Assembly: GCF_001905095.1 (NCBI RefSeq)
Contig: NZ_LWLS01000127.1
Span: 186,001 to 250,000, forward strand
Origin: Micromonospora sp. CB01531
GTDB lineage: Bacteria; Actinomycetota; Actinomycetes; Mycobacteriales; Micromonosporaceae
Reading direction: 5' to 3'
Length of the DNA stretch: 64,000 nucleotides
Each line of letters starts with the position of its first letter. Positions within the stretch are counted from its first letter, which is position 1. Position numbers and translations under genes: made by a program. This document shows positions 37,176 to 45,686 of this stretch, piece after piece. The notes beneath the pieces were generated by a model. It searched no databases. It was not told where the DNA came from and saw nothing but the letters and a program-made list of their open reading frames with translations.

Positions 37176-38417
37176 GTGTCCGGACCAGCGAACGTGGCGA
37201 TCGTGACGCCCTGGTATCCAACCCGGCAACGCCCCTTCCTGGGCGCCTTCGTGCAGGCGATGGTCGAGGCGACGGCTCCGGGGCACGACCGGGTACGGCT
37301 CTACCACTGCGAGGAGTGGGGCCACCGGCTGCCACCGGGCACCAGCGACGCCGTCGATCAGGGCTACCGGGAACTGATCGCGCACGCGGTACACCCGGGG
37401 CGAACCGTGGGCGGGGCGGAGCTGGTGCACCTCCCGGTGCCGCTGCCGGTCACCACCGACTACGCCGCCATCGCCCGGCGGCACGAGGAGACCCTGCGGT
37501 CGGTGCTCGGCGGCCAGCCGATCGACGCGCCCGTGGTGCACGCCCACGTCGGGCTGCCCGGCGGGTGGGCGGCGCTGCGCAACGCCCGGCCCGACGCCCG
37601 GGTGTTCGTCACCGAGCACGCCACCTTCCTCGATCTGGTGCTGGCCCAGCCCGAGGCCCGCGCGATGTACGAGGAGCTGCTGCAGCGGTGTGCCGGGGTG
37701 TTCGCGGTCGGGGAGGCCGTCCGGCGGCCCTTGGTCGAAGCCTTCCCGCAGCACGCCGACCGGGTCGGCTACCTGCCCAATCCGATCTCCTTCGAACAGC
37801 AGCGCGCTGCGCCCGTCACCGCGCTGCGCCGTTGGCTCTTCGTCGGCGGACTGATCCCCCGGAAGGGGGTGCGCTGGCTGCTGGAGGCATTCGCGTCCTG
37901 CCGGGCCCGGGACCCGGAGCTGACCCTCACCTTCGTCGGCGAGGGTGAGCTACGCGGCCAGCTCCAGCAGCGTGCCGAGGAACTCGGCGTGGCCGACGGG
38001 CTGACCTTCACCGGCGCGGTGCCGCCGGACCGGGCCCTGGCGCTGATGCGCGAGCACGACCTGCTGGTGCATCCGAGCCGGTTCGAGACGTTCGGGATGA
38101 CCGTGGTCGAGGCGGTGGCCGCCGGCCTGCCGGTGCTGGTGACCCGGTGCGGCGGCCCGGAGGAGACCCTGGCCGGGGTCGAGGACGCCGCCGCCGAACT
38201 GGTCGATGTGGAGGAGGGCTCCGAAGCCCTGATCGCCGGCTACTGGCGGCTACGCGAGCGTTTCGACCGGCTCGACCTGGCGGGCGCCCAGCGGGAGCTG
38301 GCCGCCCGGTACAGCTACCCGGCGGTGGCCCGCGCCCATGACCGGGTGTGGTTCTCGGCGGGGGATTCCGTGGCGGGCGCGGTGCAGGCGGGACTGGGTG
38401 GACGAATCGATGACTGA
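37176..38417 (+). CDS. GT4 family glycosyltransferase
   Basis: A 413-residue transferase. NVAIVTPWYPTRQRPFLGAF opens the acceptor domain, and VVHAHVGLPGG and VFVTEHATFLDL follow. The donor domain has WLFVGGLIPRKGVRWLLEAF and HPSRFETFGMTVVEAVAAG (E-x7-E). GTG at 37176 is chosen over GTG at 37143 because GGGAGGAG lies six bases before it. It follows the 2-epimerase gene by 35 bp and overlaps the next gene by 8 bp. It is a close relative of the central module of the 730-residue fusion protein (both TPWYPxxxxPxxGxFV with EEW later), so it probably performs a similar transfer. Confidence 0.88.
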   Translation: MSGPANVAIVTPWYPTRQRPFLGAFVQAMVEATAPGHDRVRLYHCEEWGHRLPPGTSDAVDQGYRELIAHAVHPGRTVGGAELVHLPVPLPVTTDYAAIARRHEETLRSVLGGQPIDAPVVHAHVGLPGGWAALRNARPDARVFVTEHATFLDLVLAQPEARAMYEELLQRCAGVFAVGEAVRRPLVEAFPQHADRVGYLPNPISFEQQRAAPVTALRRWLFVGGLIPRKGVRWLLEAFASCRARDPELTLTFVGEGELRGQLQQRAEELGVADGLTFTGAVPPDRALALMREHDLLVHPSRFETFGMTVVEAVAAGLPVLVTRCGGPEETLAGVEDAAAELVDVEEGSEALIAGYWRLRERFDRLDLAGAQRELAARYSYPAVARAHDRVWFSAGDSVAGAVQAGLGGRIDD

Positions 38418-38946
38418 GCAGGTGCTCATCCTGGCCCTCGGGGCCACCCGGAAGCGGGCCGTCGTGGAGGACGCGGCCGAGGTCGTCGCGCGCGGCGGCC
38501 GGGTCACGGTGCTGATCACCTCGGCGGCGGACTGGCGCCGGGAGCGCTTCGCGCCGGGCGTCCGGGTGGTCGACCTGACCGAGCTGGAGGGGCGTCGCCT
38601 TCCGCTGCGCGTCGAGCGGGCGGTGCTGTACCGCGCTCCCCGGCTCGCCTTCCGGGCGGTCGGCCGGGGTCGCCTGGCCGGGTGGACGAAGCGGGCCGGG
38701 CGGGCGTACGAGCGGCGGATCGCCGACCGGGTGCACCGGCGCGTCTTCCTGCCGGCGTACCACCGGCTGCGCAACGATCTGGTGCCGCAGCGGCTGGCCG
38801 AACGGGTGGTCACCGAGACCGCGGCGGATCTCCTCGTGGTCGCCGACCCGGCCTCGATCCCGTTGGCCGCACGGATCGTCCGGCAATCCCCGGCTCTCCG
38901 GGTCGGCTACGGTCTGCCCTACCTCACTCCGGCCGCCCCCAGCTGA
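38410..38946 (+). CDS. Stand-alone companion module of a GT4 glycosyltransferase
   Basis: A 178-residue protein of unknown function. A Rossmann-like start (EQVLILALGATRKRAVVEDA) is followed by RGGRVTVLITSAADW, then LRVERAVLYRAPRLAFRAV, a basic helix (TKRAGRAYERRIADRVHRR), and a final LLVVADPASIPLAARIV. It resembles both end modules of the fusion protein at 25021-27213. ATG at 38410 lies inside the end of the GT4 gene (8-bp overlap), so the two are made together, as in the fusion. It looks like half of a GT-B enzyme or a regulatory subunit. It is not found in any pathway I know. Confidence 0.75.
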   Translation: MTEQVLILALGATRKRAVVEDAAEVVARGGRVTVLITSAADWRRERFAPGVRVVDLTELEGRRLPLRVERAVLYRAPRLAFRAVGRGRLAGWTKRAGRAYERRIADRVHRRVFLPAYHRLRNDLVPQRLAERVVTETAADLLVVADPASIPLAARIVRQSPALRVGYGLPYLTPAAPS

Positions 38947-38969
38947 CCCCCCGCGGGGCGTACGACACG

Positions 38970-39003
38970 ACCGGCCGGTGCCCCTGAGGGGGCACCGGCC
39001 GGT
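38970..39003. terminator. Strong bidirectional terminator hairpin
   Basis: ACCGGCCGGTGCCCC and GGGGCACCGGCCGGT form a perfect 15-bp stem with a TGAG loop, in the 78-bp gap between convergent genes. No clear T-tract follows in either direction. Confidence 0.8.
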
Positions 39004-39024
39004 TCGCCTTTCCGGCTCTTGTGG

Positions 39025-41652
39025 TCAGGCCTGGCCGAGGAACTCCTCGAAGGCCTGGGCGGTACGCCGGCCGTCGTGCACCCGGCGCGCGTAGTCAACC
39101 GCGCGCCGGCCCAGCTCGGCGGTGCCCTCCCGGTCGGCGAGCAGCCCCTCCAGCACCGACTGGAGGGTCTTGCCGGTGGCGTTCGCCATCGGCGGCCGCT
39201 CGCCGACGGTGTGCTCCACACTCGGCGCGAGGTACGCCACGACCGGCTTGCCGGCCGCCATCGCCTCGACGGCGAAGGTGCCGTAGCTGCCCGTGGTGAT
39301 CTGGTCCACCACGAGGTCCGCGCCCTTGACCATCTCCACCATCTCGGCCCACGGCACGCCCTCGGCAAGCCGCAGCTCGATGGCGCCGGCCTCGTGCAGG
39401 CTGTTGAGCACCGGCAGGATGCGGTCGGTGCCCTTGGTCCACCGCTTCGAGGGGCCGTGCAGGACGACCGGGCGGGACCGCTGCATCACCGGCTCGTCGC
39501 AGGCCCACGCCTCCAGATCGACCACGAGCGGCGCCCACGTGGCCCAGGGCAGGTCGTCGAGCAGGTCCGGGGTCGTGACGAAGAGCGGCAGGCCCGACTC
39601 CTCCGCCACCCTGCGGTTGCGTTCGGACCGGGCGGTGAATCGCTCGACGTACCCGGCGGGCGCGTCGAAGAAGAGCGAGTCCTCGTGCCGCTCCATGTGC
39701 CGCAGCGGGTGCCGGACCTCACTGCCGTGCGCGAGCAGGGCCACCTTGATCTTGGCTCGGCGCAGCGCCGGCAGGTCGTACTCGATGTTGTCGCCGTTCA
39801 GCGAACCGAAGATCGGCAGGAACGCGTCCACCACCAGGTGGGTGTATCGGCCGATCACCCGGTGCAGCTGTTCGACCTGCACGTCGATATCGTGCAGCAG
39901 GCGCTCCGGGTCGAGGTAGACGTCGGCCGGGTAGATCAGAGTCGGCGAGGTCTTGCGCATCAGGACCTCGGCCGACACGTCCGGGTTGTCCCGGCAGATG
40001 GCCTGGGCGAAGGCGGCCGCCTGGCCCGCGTAGTTCGCCGGGCCGAGGCCGAGCCGTACCCGGGTCACGTCCAACTTGCGCCAGGTAGGCAGGGCGGTCG
40101 GCGGGGCGCTCGTGTCGACGGTCGCCGCCGCGGTGACCGGACGCTCGTCCACCGCCCAGGAGACGTCGGACCGCCCCTCCGCGGGCGGCGCCACCGGCGA
40201 GATCCGGCGGTAGAGCTCCAGCAGCCCGTCGCACTGCTGCTCCCAGGAGAGGTCGTGCAGGATCGGCTCGGTGATGTTGCCGACCAGCTCCGACCGGTGG
40301 GCGAAGGCGTCCCGCACGGCAGCGGCGAAGCTCACCGGGTCGTCGGCGGTGAAGACCGCCCCGACCTTGTGCTGGTTGACGTACGCGCCGAGCGTCTTGA
40401 CGTCGCTGGCGACGACCGGCAGACCGGCGTGCAGGTACTCGGCCAGCTTGGTGGGGAGCGAGATCTCGTAGTTGAGGGTCCGCTGGGAGCAGATCAGCCC
40501 CAGGTCGGCGGTGGAGAGGTAGTCCGGGACCGCATGCTGCGGCACGTACGGCACGACGTGCACGCGGTGCCGTACCCCGAGCGCCTGCGCCCGCTCCAGC
40601 AGCAGCTCCCGCTCCGGGCTGTTGCGGCCGGAGACGATGGCCAGGTGGAATTCCGGAAGCTCCGGCAGGGCGGTGACCGCCGTGCCGAGGCCGCGCTCGG
40701 CGGCGAGCCAGCCGGAGTAGACCAGCAACGGCACCTCGCCTGCCAGCCCGCAGGCCTGCCGTACGGAGGGCGGGTTGGCGCTGACGCCGATGGTCTCCCG
40801 GATCGGCGTGTTGCGCACGACCAGCGGGGTCTCGGGCAGCTGGAAGTCGTCGCGGATCAGCTCGGCGATCTCCGGGGAGACGGTGACCACCGCGTCGGCG
40901 AAGTTGATGAACTCCTTCTCGTACGCGATGTACGCGCTCGCCTGCTCCGGCTTGGGCCAGTCCACGCCGCTGACATATTCGTGCGCGTCGTAGAGCCAGG
41001 CCACCTTCTCGCCACGCGCCCGCATCCGGGCGACGCTGAGCGCGGCCGTGCCGATCATGGTGATGTCGTTGGCGTGGATCAGATCCGGCTTGAGCTCCTC
41101 GATCACCGGCCCGAAGGCGAGGTCGAGGTCGAGCAGGAACGGGTAGTCGCGGCGCCAGTTGCCGGTCGGAGCGGGCGTGTGCCGCTGCTCCCACTGGAAC
41201 GCCCGCACCCGGAATTGGTGCACCGCGCGGCTGGCCTTGACCATCGCACCCAGCGCCCGGCTCGCCGGGTAGGCGATCGGGGAGATCGCCTGGGATCGGT
41301 GCTGATCGTCGCGCAGCCAGCCGATCCGCGCGGTCACCTGGCGTACCCACGCCTGGTGGGCCGCCCGGCGGCGCGCCAGGCTGGACTTGTCGGCGATGCC
41401 GAACTGGGTGATCTTCCGCCGGATCCGGTGGCCCTTCGCGCGCTCCCGCATGTGGCTGCCGACGGGCAGCCGCACGACCTCGACAGGACCCATCATCGAG
41501 CGCTGAGGGCGGACCCGTCCCCCGGCACCGATGAGAGTCACGTCCCAACCGGCACGCGCGGCGGCGAGCGCGGTCTTCTGCACGCGGGAGTCCCCGGTGA
41601 TGCCGTTTCCGACGATCACCGCCAGCCGCGGCCGGCGGGCGGACGGTTCCAT
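39025..41652 (-). CDS. Tandem glycosyltransferase: two GT4 units in one chain
   Basis: An 875-residue protein. Unit 1 (about 1-480) starts RLAVIVGNGITGDSRVQKTA, carries a basic helical insertion, LIHANDITMIG, YDAHEYVSGV, LLVYSGWLAAERGLGTAV and EISLPTKLAEYLHAGLPVV. Unit 2 (about 520-875) starts RVRLGLGPANYAGQAAAFAQ, then LAHGSEVRHPLRHME, VVLHGPSKRWTKGTDRILPV and TTGSYGTFAVEAMAAGKPVV. Unit 1 is a paralogue of the 542-residue GT4 at 31543. Having two transferases in one chain suggests two consecutive sugar additions. ATG at 41652 has GGAGG seven bases upstream; the longer frame to 41787 is not credible. It is the last gene of a minus-strand group with the 3-dehydrogenase and aminotransferase. 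Confidence 0.87.
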   Translation of the reverse strand: MEPSARRPRLAVIVGNGITGDSRVQKTALAAARAGWDVTLIGAGGRVRPQRSMMGPVEVVRLPVGSHMRERAKGHRIRRKITQFGIADKSSLARRRAAHQAWVRQVTARIGWLRDDQHRSQAISPIAYPASRALGAMVKASRAVHQFRVRAFQWEQRHTPAPTGNWRRDYPFLLDLDLAFGPVIEELKPDLIHANDITMIGTAALSVARMRARGEKVAWLYDAHEYVSGVDWPKPEQASAYIAYEKEFINFADAVVTVSPEIAELIRDDFQLPETPLVVRNTPIRETIGVSANPPSVRQACGLAGEVPLLVYSGWLAAERGLGTAVTALPELPEFHLAIVSGRNSPERELLLERAQALGVRHRVHVVPYVPQHAVPDYLSTADLGLICSQRTLNYEISLPTKLAEYLHAGLPVVASDVKTLGAYVNQHKVGAVFTADDPVSFAAAVRDAFAHRSELVGNITEPILHDLSWEQQCDGLLELYRRISPVAPPAEGRSDVSWAVDERPVTAAATVDTSAPPTALPTWRKLDVTRVRLGLGPANYAGQAAAFAQAICRDNPDVSAEVLMRKTSPTLIYPADVYLDPERLLHDIDVQVEQLHRVIGRYTHLVVDAFLPIFGSLNGDNIEYDLPALRRAKIKVALLAHGSEVRHPLRHMERHEDSLFFDAPAGYVERFTARSERNRRVAEESGLPLFVTTPDLLDDLPWATWAPLVVDLEAWACDEPVMQRSRPVVLHGPSKRWTKGTDRILPVLNSLHEAGAIELRLAEGVPWAEMVEMVKGADLVVDQITTGSYGTFAVEAMAAGKPVVAYLAPSVEHTVGERPPMANATGKTLQSVLEGLLADREGTAELGRRAVDYARRVHDGRRTAQAFEEFLGQA

Positions 41653-41740
41653 TCCATGTCCTCCAGGAGTCGTGGGGCTCAGTCGGTACGAGCCGCGCGG
41701 TGGGCCGCCCATCGGGCCGCCCACCGCGCTGCCAGGATCG

Positions 41741-42769
41741 TCAGACAGCGGCCGGCACGGCCGGAACGTCGCGCGACGACACGTCAACCGTGCTGCCGTC
41801 CGCCGCGGAGGACAGCAGCGCCGCCGCGACCTGGACCGTCCGCAGACCCTGCCGGAGTGTCACGATGTCGCTCTCCTTGCCCTCGACCGCGTCCCGGAAG
41901 CGCTCGTGCTCCACCAGCAGCGGCTCCCGCTTCGGGATGGCGTACCGCACCATGTCGCCCTCGGCCACCCCGCGGAACGCGCGCAGCGCCTCCCACTCGG
42001 TGTCGATGGCGCCGTTGGCGTAGAAGGTCAGGTCCGCGGTGAGGGTGTCGGCCACGAAGCAGCCCCGGTCACCGGTGATCACAGTGGACCGCTCCTTGAG
42101 CGGGCTCAGCCAGTTGACCAGGTGGTTGACCATCGTGCCGTCGGCGAGCTGGCCGACCACGGCGACCATGTCCTCGTGCAGCCGACCGCTGCGGGAGACC
42201 GTCCGCGCCGAGACGGAGGCGTACTCCTGCCCGGTGACCCAGCTGGTGAGGTCGATGTCGTGGGTGGCGAGGTCCATCACCACGCCGACGTCGGCGATGC
42301 GGTGCGGGAACGGGCCCTGCCGCCGGGTGACGACCTGGAACACCTCGCCCAGCTCCCCCGCCTCCAGGCGCAGGCGCAGGTTCTGCAGGGCGGGGTTGTA
42401 CCGCTCAATGTGGCCGACCCCGGCCACCAGGCCGGCGGTCTCGAACGCCTCGACGAGCCGGCCGGCGGCCTCCACCGACTGGGCCAACGGCTTCTCGATC
42501 AGCGCACCGACGCCGTTGCGGGCCAGCTCCAGGCCGACCTGCTCGTGCAGCGCGGTCGGGCAGGCGACCACCGCGTAGTCGATGCCCATGGCCAGCAGTT
42601 CGCCCAGCTCGGGCACGACCGGCGCGCGCAGCGTGCCGGTGACGTCGCCGGCGGGGTCGACGATGCCGACCAGGTCCACACCGTCCAGGCCGGACAGGAC
42701 CCGGGCGTGGTTGCGGCCCATCGCGCCGAGGCCGATCAGGCCGGCGCGCAGCTTACGCCCGGCGCTCAT
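41741..42769 (-). CDS. Gfo/Idh/MocA oxidoreductase, UDP-GlcNAcA 3-dehydrogenase-like (WbpB/WlbA)
   Basis: A 342-residue NAD(P)-dependent enzyme. The Rossmann motif is GLIGLGAMGRNHARVL. The catalytic Lys is in EKPLAQSVEAAGRL, and GHIERYNPALQNLRL and DLATHDIDLTSW are as in WlbA/WbpB, which oxidise the C3 hydroxyl of UDP-GlcNAc uronic acid before transamination. ATG at 42769 overlaps the aminotransferase stop by 4 bp (ATGA), coupling the two successive steps. It lies 88 bp upstream of the tandem glycosyltransferase. The specific substrate is inferred from the partners in the locus. Confidence 0.88.
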   Translation of the reverse strand: MSAGRKLRAGLIGLGAMGRNHARVLSGLDGVDLVGIVDPAGDVTGTLRAPVVPELGELLAMGIDYAVVACPTALHEQVGLELARNGVGALIEKPLAQSVEAAGRLVEAFETAGLVAGVGHIERYNPALQNLRLRLEAGELGEVFQVVTRRQGPFPHRIADVGVVMDLATHDIDLTSWVTGQEYASVSARTVSRSGRLHEDMVAVVGQLADGTMVNHLVNWLSPLKERSTVITGDRGCFVADTLTADLTFYANGAIDTEWEALRAFRGVAEGDMVRYAIPKREPLLVEHERFRDAVEGKESDIVTLRQGLRTVQVAAALLSSAADGSTVDVSSRDVPAVPAAV

Positions 42770-43875
42770 CGGGCACCCCCGGCGAGGTTCGCGCCCTCGG
42801 CGATCCGCTCGAGGTCGGCCGCGCTCAAGGCCGGGTGCACCGGCAGCGAGATCACCTCGGCGGCGGCCCGCTCGGTCTCCGGCAGGTCCCACGGGCCGGG
42901 CTTGCCGTCCTCGGCCAGGTACGGCTTGAGCCGGTGGATCGGGGTCGGGTAGTAGACCGCGTTGCCGATACCCAGCTCGGTCAGGCGCCGCTGGGCGGCG
43001 TCCCGGTTGCCCTGGGTCCGGACCGTGTACTGGTGGTACACGTGCTTCGCGTTGTCGGCCACCGGCGGGGTCACCATGCCGGTGATGTTGGTGTCGAGGA
43101 ACTTCGCGTTCGCCCGCCGCTGCTCGGTCCACTCCGGAAGTTGGCGCAGCTGCACCCGGCCGATGGCCGCCGCCACGTCGGTCATCCGCATGTTGGCGCC
43201 GACGATCTCGTTGGCATACCGCTGCTCCATGCCCTGGTTCCGCAGCAGGCGCAGGGTCCGCGCCAGCTCGGGATCGGCGGTGGTGATCATGCCGCCCTCG
43301 AGCGAGTGCATGTTCTTGGTCGGGTAGAAGCTGAAGCAACCCGCGGTGCCGAACGCGCCCACCGGCTGGCCGTCGAGCGCGGCGCCGTGCGCCTGGGCGG
43401 CGTCCTCGACCACGGCCAGGCCGTGCCGCTCGGCGATCTGCATGATGCGGTCCATCGCGGCGGGGTGACCGTAGAGGTGCACCGGCATGATCGCCACGGT
43501 GCGCGGGGTGACCGCGGCGGCCACGGCCTCCGGGTCGACGCAGAAGGAGCCGGGCTCGATGTCGACGAAGACCGGCTCGGCGCCCACCAGACGGACGGCG
43601 TTCGCGCTGGCGGCGAAAGAGAACGAGGGGACGATGATCTTGTCACCGGGGCCGAATCCGAGCGCCATCAGGGTCAGCTGGAGCGCCGAGGTGCCGGAGT
43701 TCACCGCGACGCAGTGCCGACCGGCGACCAGCTCGGCGAACTCCTCTTCGAACGCCTTGACCTCCGGCCCCTGCACCACCAGGCCGCTGCGCAGCACCCG
43801 GACAGCCGCCTCGATCTCGGCCTCACCGATCACCGGCCGGGCTGGGGGGATGAATTCTGCGTTCAGCCCAGACAT
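42766..43875 (-). CDS. DegT/DnrJ/EryC1/StrS aminotransferase (WbpE/WlbC-like)
   Basis: A 369-residue PLP-dependent sugar aminotransferase. NSGTSALQLTLMALGFGPGD binds the cofactor phosphate, VVEDAAQAHGA contributes the ring-stacking Asp, and the Schiff-base Lys187 is in FSFYPTKNMHSLEGG. The C-terminal YPTPIHRLKPY is typical. In WbpE/WlbC this enzyme aminates UDP-3-keto-GlcNAcA at C3 using glutamate. GGAGGA precedes the ATG. It is the first gene of the minus-strand group and is coupled to the 3-dehydrogenase. Confidence 0.93.
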   Translation of the reverse strand: MSGLNAEFIPPARPVIGEAEIEAAVRVLRSGLVVQGPEVKAFEEEFAELVAGRHCVAVNSGTSALQLTLMALGFGPGDKIIVPSFSFAASANAVRLVGAEPVFVDIEPGSFCVDPEAVAAAVTPRTVAIMPVHLYGHPAAMDRIMQIAERHGLAVVEDAAQAHGAALDGQPVGAFGTAGCFSFYPTKNMHSLEGGMITTADPELARTLRLLRNQGMEQRYANEIVGANMRMTDVAAAIGRVQLRQLPEWTEQRRANAKFLDTNITGMVTPPVADNAKHVYHQYTVRTQGNRDAAQRRLTELGIGNAVYYPTPIHRLKPYLAEDGKPGPWDLPETERAAAEVISLPVHPALSAADLERIAEGANLAGGAR

Positions 43876-43960
43876 GGGCTTCCTCCTGTCAACAGGGAGC
43901 TCGTTCGGGACGCGATGCTAGCCGGTCCACCAGAGACCGGACTTAGGGGTACGGAAGCGG

Positions 43961-44635
43961 TCATGACCCGATGGGATCGATGGCCACGGTCATGGGGGAT
44001 AGGTGAACGTCCGGTTCTGTCCGGACTGCCGGTTGGCATGCTACCTCCAGTGCGGTGGCGACAACGGCCGCCAGTCGGGGCAAATCCTCCGCGGACAGGG
44101 GGGCCCGGGACACCGCGAGCCGCCAGTACAGCGGGCCGACGATGAGGTCGACCGCCAGGTCGAGATCGGTGTCGGGGCCGAGCTCGCCACGCTCGATCGC
44201 CCGGCCGATGAGCTGGCCGCCAACGTCGCGCTGGTTGACCCGGAGAGCGTCCTCCAGGGTCTGGGCGATGCGCGGGTTGCGGGCGGCCTCGGCCAGCAGG
44301 TCGGGGATGATCTGCGCCGCGAGCGGGTGCCGCAGCGCCCGGGACATGATCAGGAACAGCATCTCCAGGTCGGTGCGGAGGTCGCCGGTGTCCGGCAACG
44401 GCAGGCTTCGCCCCGCCGCCGACGAGACGATCTCCAGCACCAGCTCCAGCTTCGAACTCCAGCGCCGGTAGATGGCGGTCTTGCTCACTCCGGCCCGGCG
44501 GGCCACCGCCTCGATGGAGAGCCTTCCATAGCCGACCGCGGCGAGTTCCTGCATGACGGCGCCGCGGATGGCCGTGGTGATCTCACCTCGCAACACCGCC
44601 GCTCCGGCGGGAGCACGCCTCTTCTCGGTCGTCAC
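43961..44635 (-). CDS. TetR/AcrR-family transcriptional regulator
   Basis: A 224-residue regulator. The N-terminal helix-turn-helix is in YGRLSIEAVARRAGVSKTAI then YRRWSSK (residues about 35-65), and the rest is helical ligand-binding domain (LRTDLEMLFLIMSRALRHPL, LAVDLIVGPLYWRLAV). GTG at 44635 is chosen; TACATT lies seven nucleotides upstream, suggesting a leaderless transcript, and the longer frame to 44800 runs into the divergent transporter's upstream region. It is divergent from the ABC exporter operon and likely represses itself and possibly that operon. The ligand is unknown. Confidence 0.88.
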   Translation of the reverse strand: MTTEKRRAPAGAAVLRGEITTAIRGAVMQELAAVGYGRLSIEAVARRAGVSKTAIYRRWSSKLELVLEIVSSAAGRSLPLPDTGDLRTDLEMLFLIMSRALRHPLAAQIIPDLLAEAARNPRIAQTLEDALRVNQRDVGGQLIGRAIERGELGPDTDLDLAVDLIVGPLYWRLAVSRAPLSAEDLPRLAAVVATALEVACQPAVRTEPDVHLSPMTVAIDPIGS

Positions 44636-44642
44636 GTGGGAC

Positions 44643-44663
44643 AATGTACCGCAGCGACGGTAC
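44643..44663. promoter_or_regulatory. TetR operator overlapping the tetR -10 box
   Basis: GTACCG-CAGCGA-CGGTAC (44646-44663) is a perfect 6-bp-arm inverted repeat. It overlaps TACATT (minus strand, 44648-44643), which stands seven nucleotides from the TetR GTG. Binding here would block the tetR promoter. The transporter start is 127 bp away. Confidence 0.6.
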
Positions 44664-44789
44664 GGTTGCGTCCCGACGTGTTTTGAACTACCGTCCACGC
44701 ATCGACGGAGCGGCGATCCGCACCCCCGTGGCCCCCGCTCTCTGCCGTCGCGGATCTTCCCAACGCACAAGAGATCGGAGCGCCTACCC

Positions 44790-45686
44790 ATGGCCAACAC
44801 GGCGGTGGCCGACGCCGACTCAGGACTGACCCGGGCACAGCTCGCGGCCCGGCACGGCCTGTCCGTCGCCGGCGCGCGGCCGACCCTGGCCGCGTATGTG
44901 AAGCAAGTGTGGTTCTACCGGCACTTCATCACCACATACGCCAACGCCAAGGCGGTCTCCGCGTTCAGTCAGGCCCGACTGGGCCAGATGTGGCAGGTTT
45001 TGACCCCGCTGACCAACGCGGCGGTCTACTACCTGATCTTCGGCGTCATCATCGGCACGAGCAGGAACGTGCCGAACTTCATCGCGTACCTCTGCGTGGG
45101 CGTGTTCGTCTTCAACTTCGCCCAGCTGGTCATCCTCGGCGGCACCTCGGCGATCACCGGCAACCTCGGGCTGATCCGGGCGCTGCACTTCCCGCGCGCC
45201 AGCCTGCCCATCGCGGTGACCCTCACCCAGCTGCGCAACCTGCTCTACGCGATGGCCGTGCTGGTGGTGATCGTGCTGGCCACCGGCGAGCCGATCACCC
45301 TGCAGTGGCTGCTGGTGGTCCCGGCGATGGTGCTGATGACGATCTTCAACGCCGGCCTGGCCATGGCGCTGGCCCGGCTCGGGGCCAAGCTGACCGACAT
45401 GAAGCAGATCATGCCGTTCGTCATGCGGACCTGGATGTACGGCTCCGGCGTGCTCTACAGCGTGAAGGCGTTCGAGCAGAACCTCCCGGCGGTGCTGGCC
45501 CACCTGGTGAACGTCAACCCGCTGCTGATCTACATCGAGCTGGTCCGGCACGCTCTGCTGGAGAACACCGTCCTCACCTCGCCGGCGCCCAGACTGTGGC
45601 TGCTGGCGGTCGTCTGGGCGGTCGTGATGGGCGTGGGCGGTTTCATCTACTTCTGGCGCGGCGAACAGGAGTACGGTCGTGGCTGA
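44790..45686 (+). CDS. ABC-2 type polysaccharide/teichoic-acid exporter permease (TagG/Wzm-like)
   Basis: A 298-residue permease with six hydrophobic segments (for example YYLIFGVIIGTS and GVFVFNFAQLVILGGTSAI) after a ~60-residue cytoplasmic N-terminus. ALHFPRASLPIAVTLTQLRN and the short helix-loop KLTDMKQIMPFVMRTWMYGS are hallmarks of ABC-2 exporters of undecaprenyl-linked polymers. It pairs with the ATPase encoded by the next gene, which overlaps it by 8 bp. The substrate is inferred as a polyol-phosphate or other glycan made by the adjacent polymerase. GGAG precedes the ATG by 10 nt. Confidence 0.9.
   Translation: MANTAVADADSGLTRAQLAARHGLSVAGARPTLAAYVKQVWFYRHFITTYANAKAVSAFSQARLGQMWQVLTPLTNAAVYYLIFGVIIGTSRNVPNFIAYLCVGVFVFNFAQLVILGGTSAITGNLGLIRALHFPRASLPIAVTLTQLRNLLYAMAVLVVIVLATGEPITLQWLLVVPAMVLMTIFNAGLAMALARLGAKLTDMKQIMPFVMRTWMYGSGVLYSVKAFEQNLPAVLAHLVNVNPLLIYIELVRHALLENTVLTSPAPRLWLLAVVWAVVMGVGGFIYFWRGEQEYGRG

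Noticed and set aside
39019..42042. 1007-codon plus-strand frame opposite the tandem glycosyltransferase
   Set aside because: Antisense to a well-supported GT4 tandem gene. Composition is typical of a GC-rich shadow frame.
43922..43940. CCGGTC/GACCGG hairpin after tetR as a terminator
   Set aside because: Only 6-bp arms with a 7-nt loop and no T-tract. Too weak to list as a feature.
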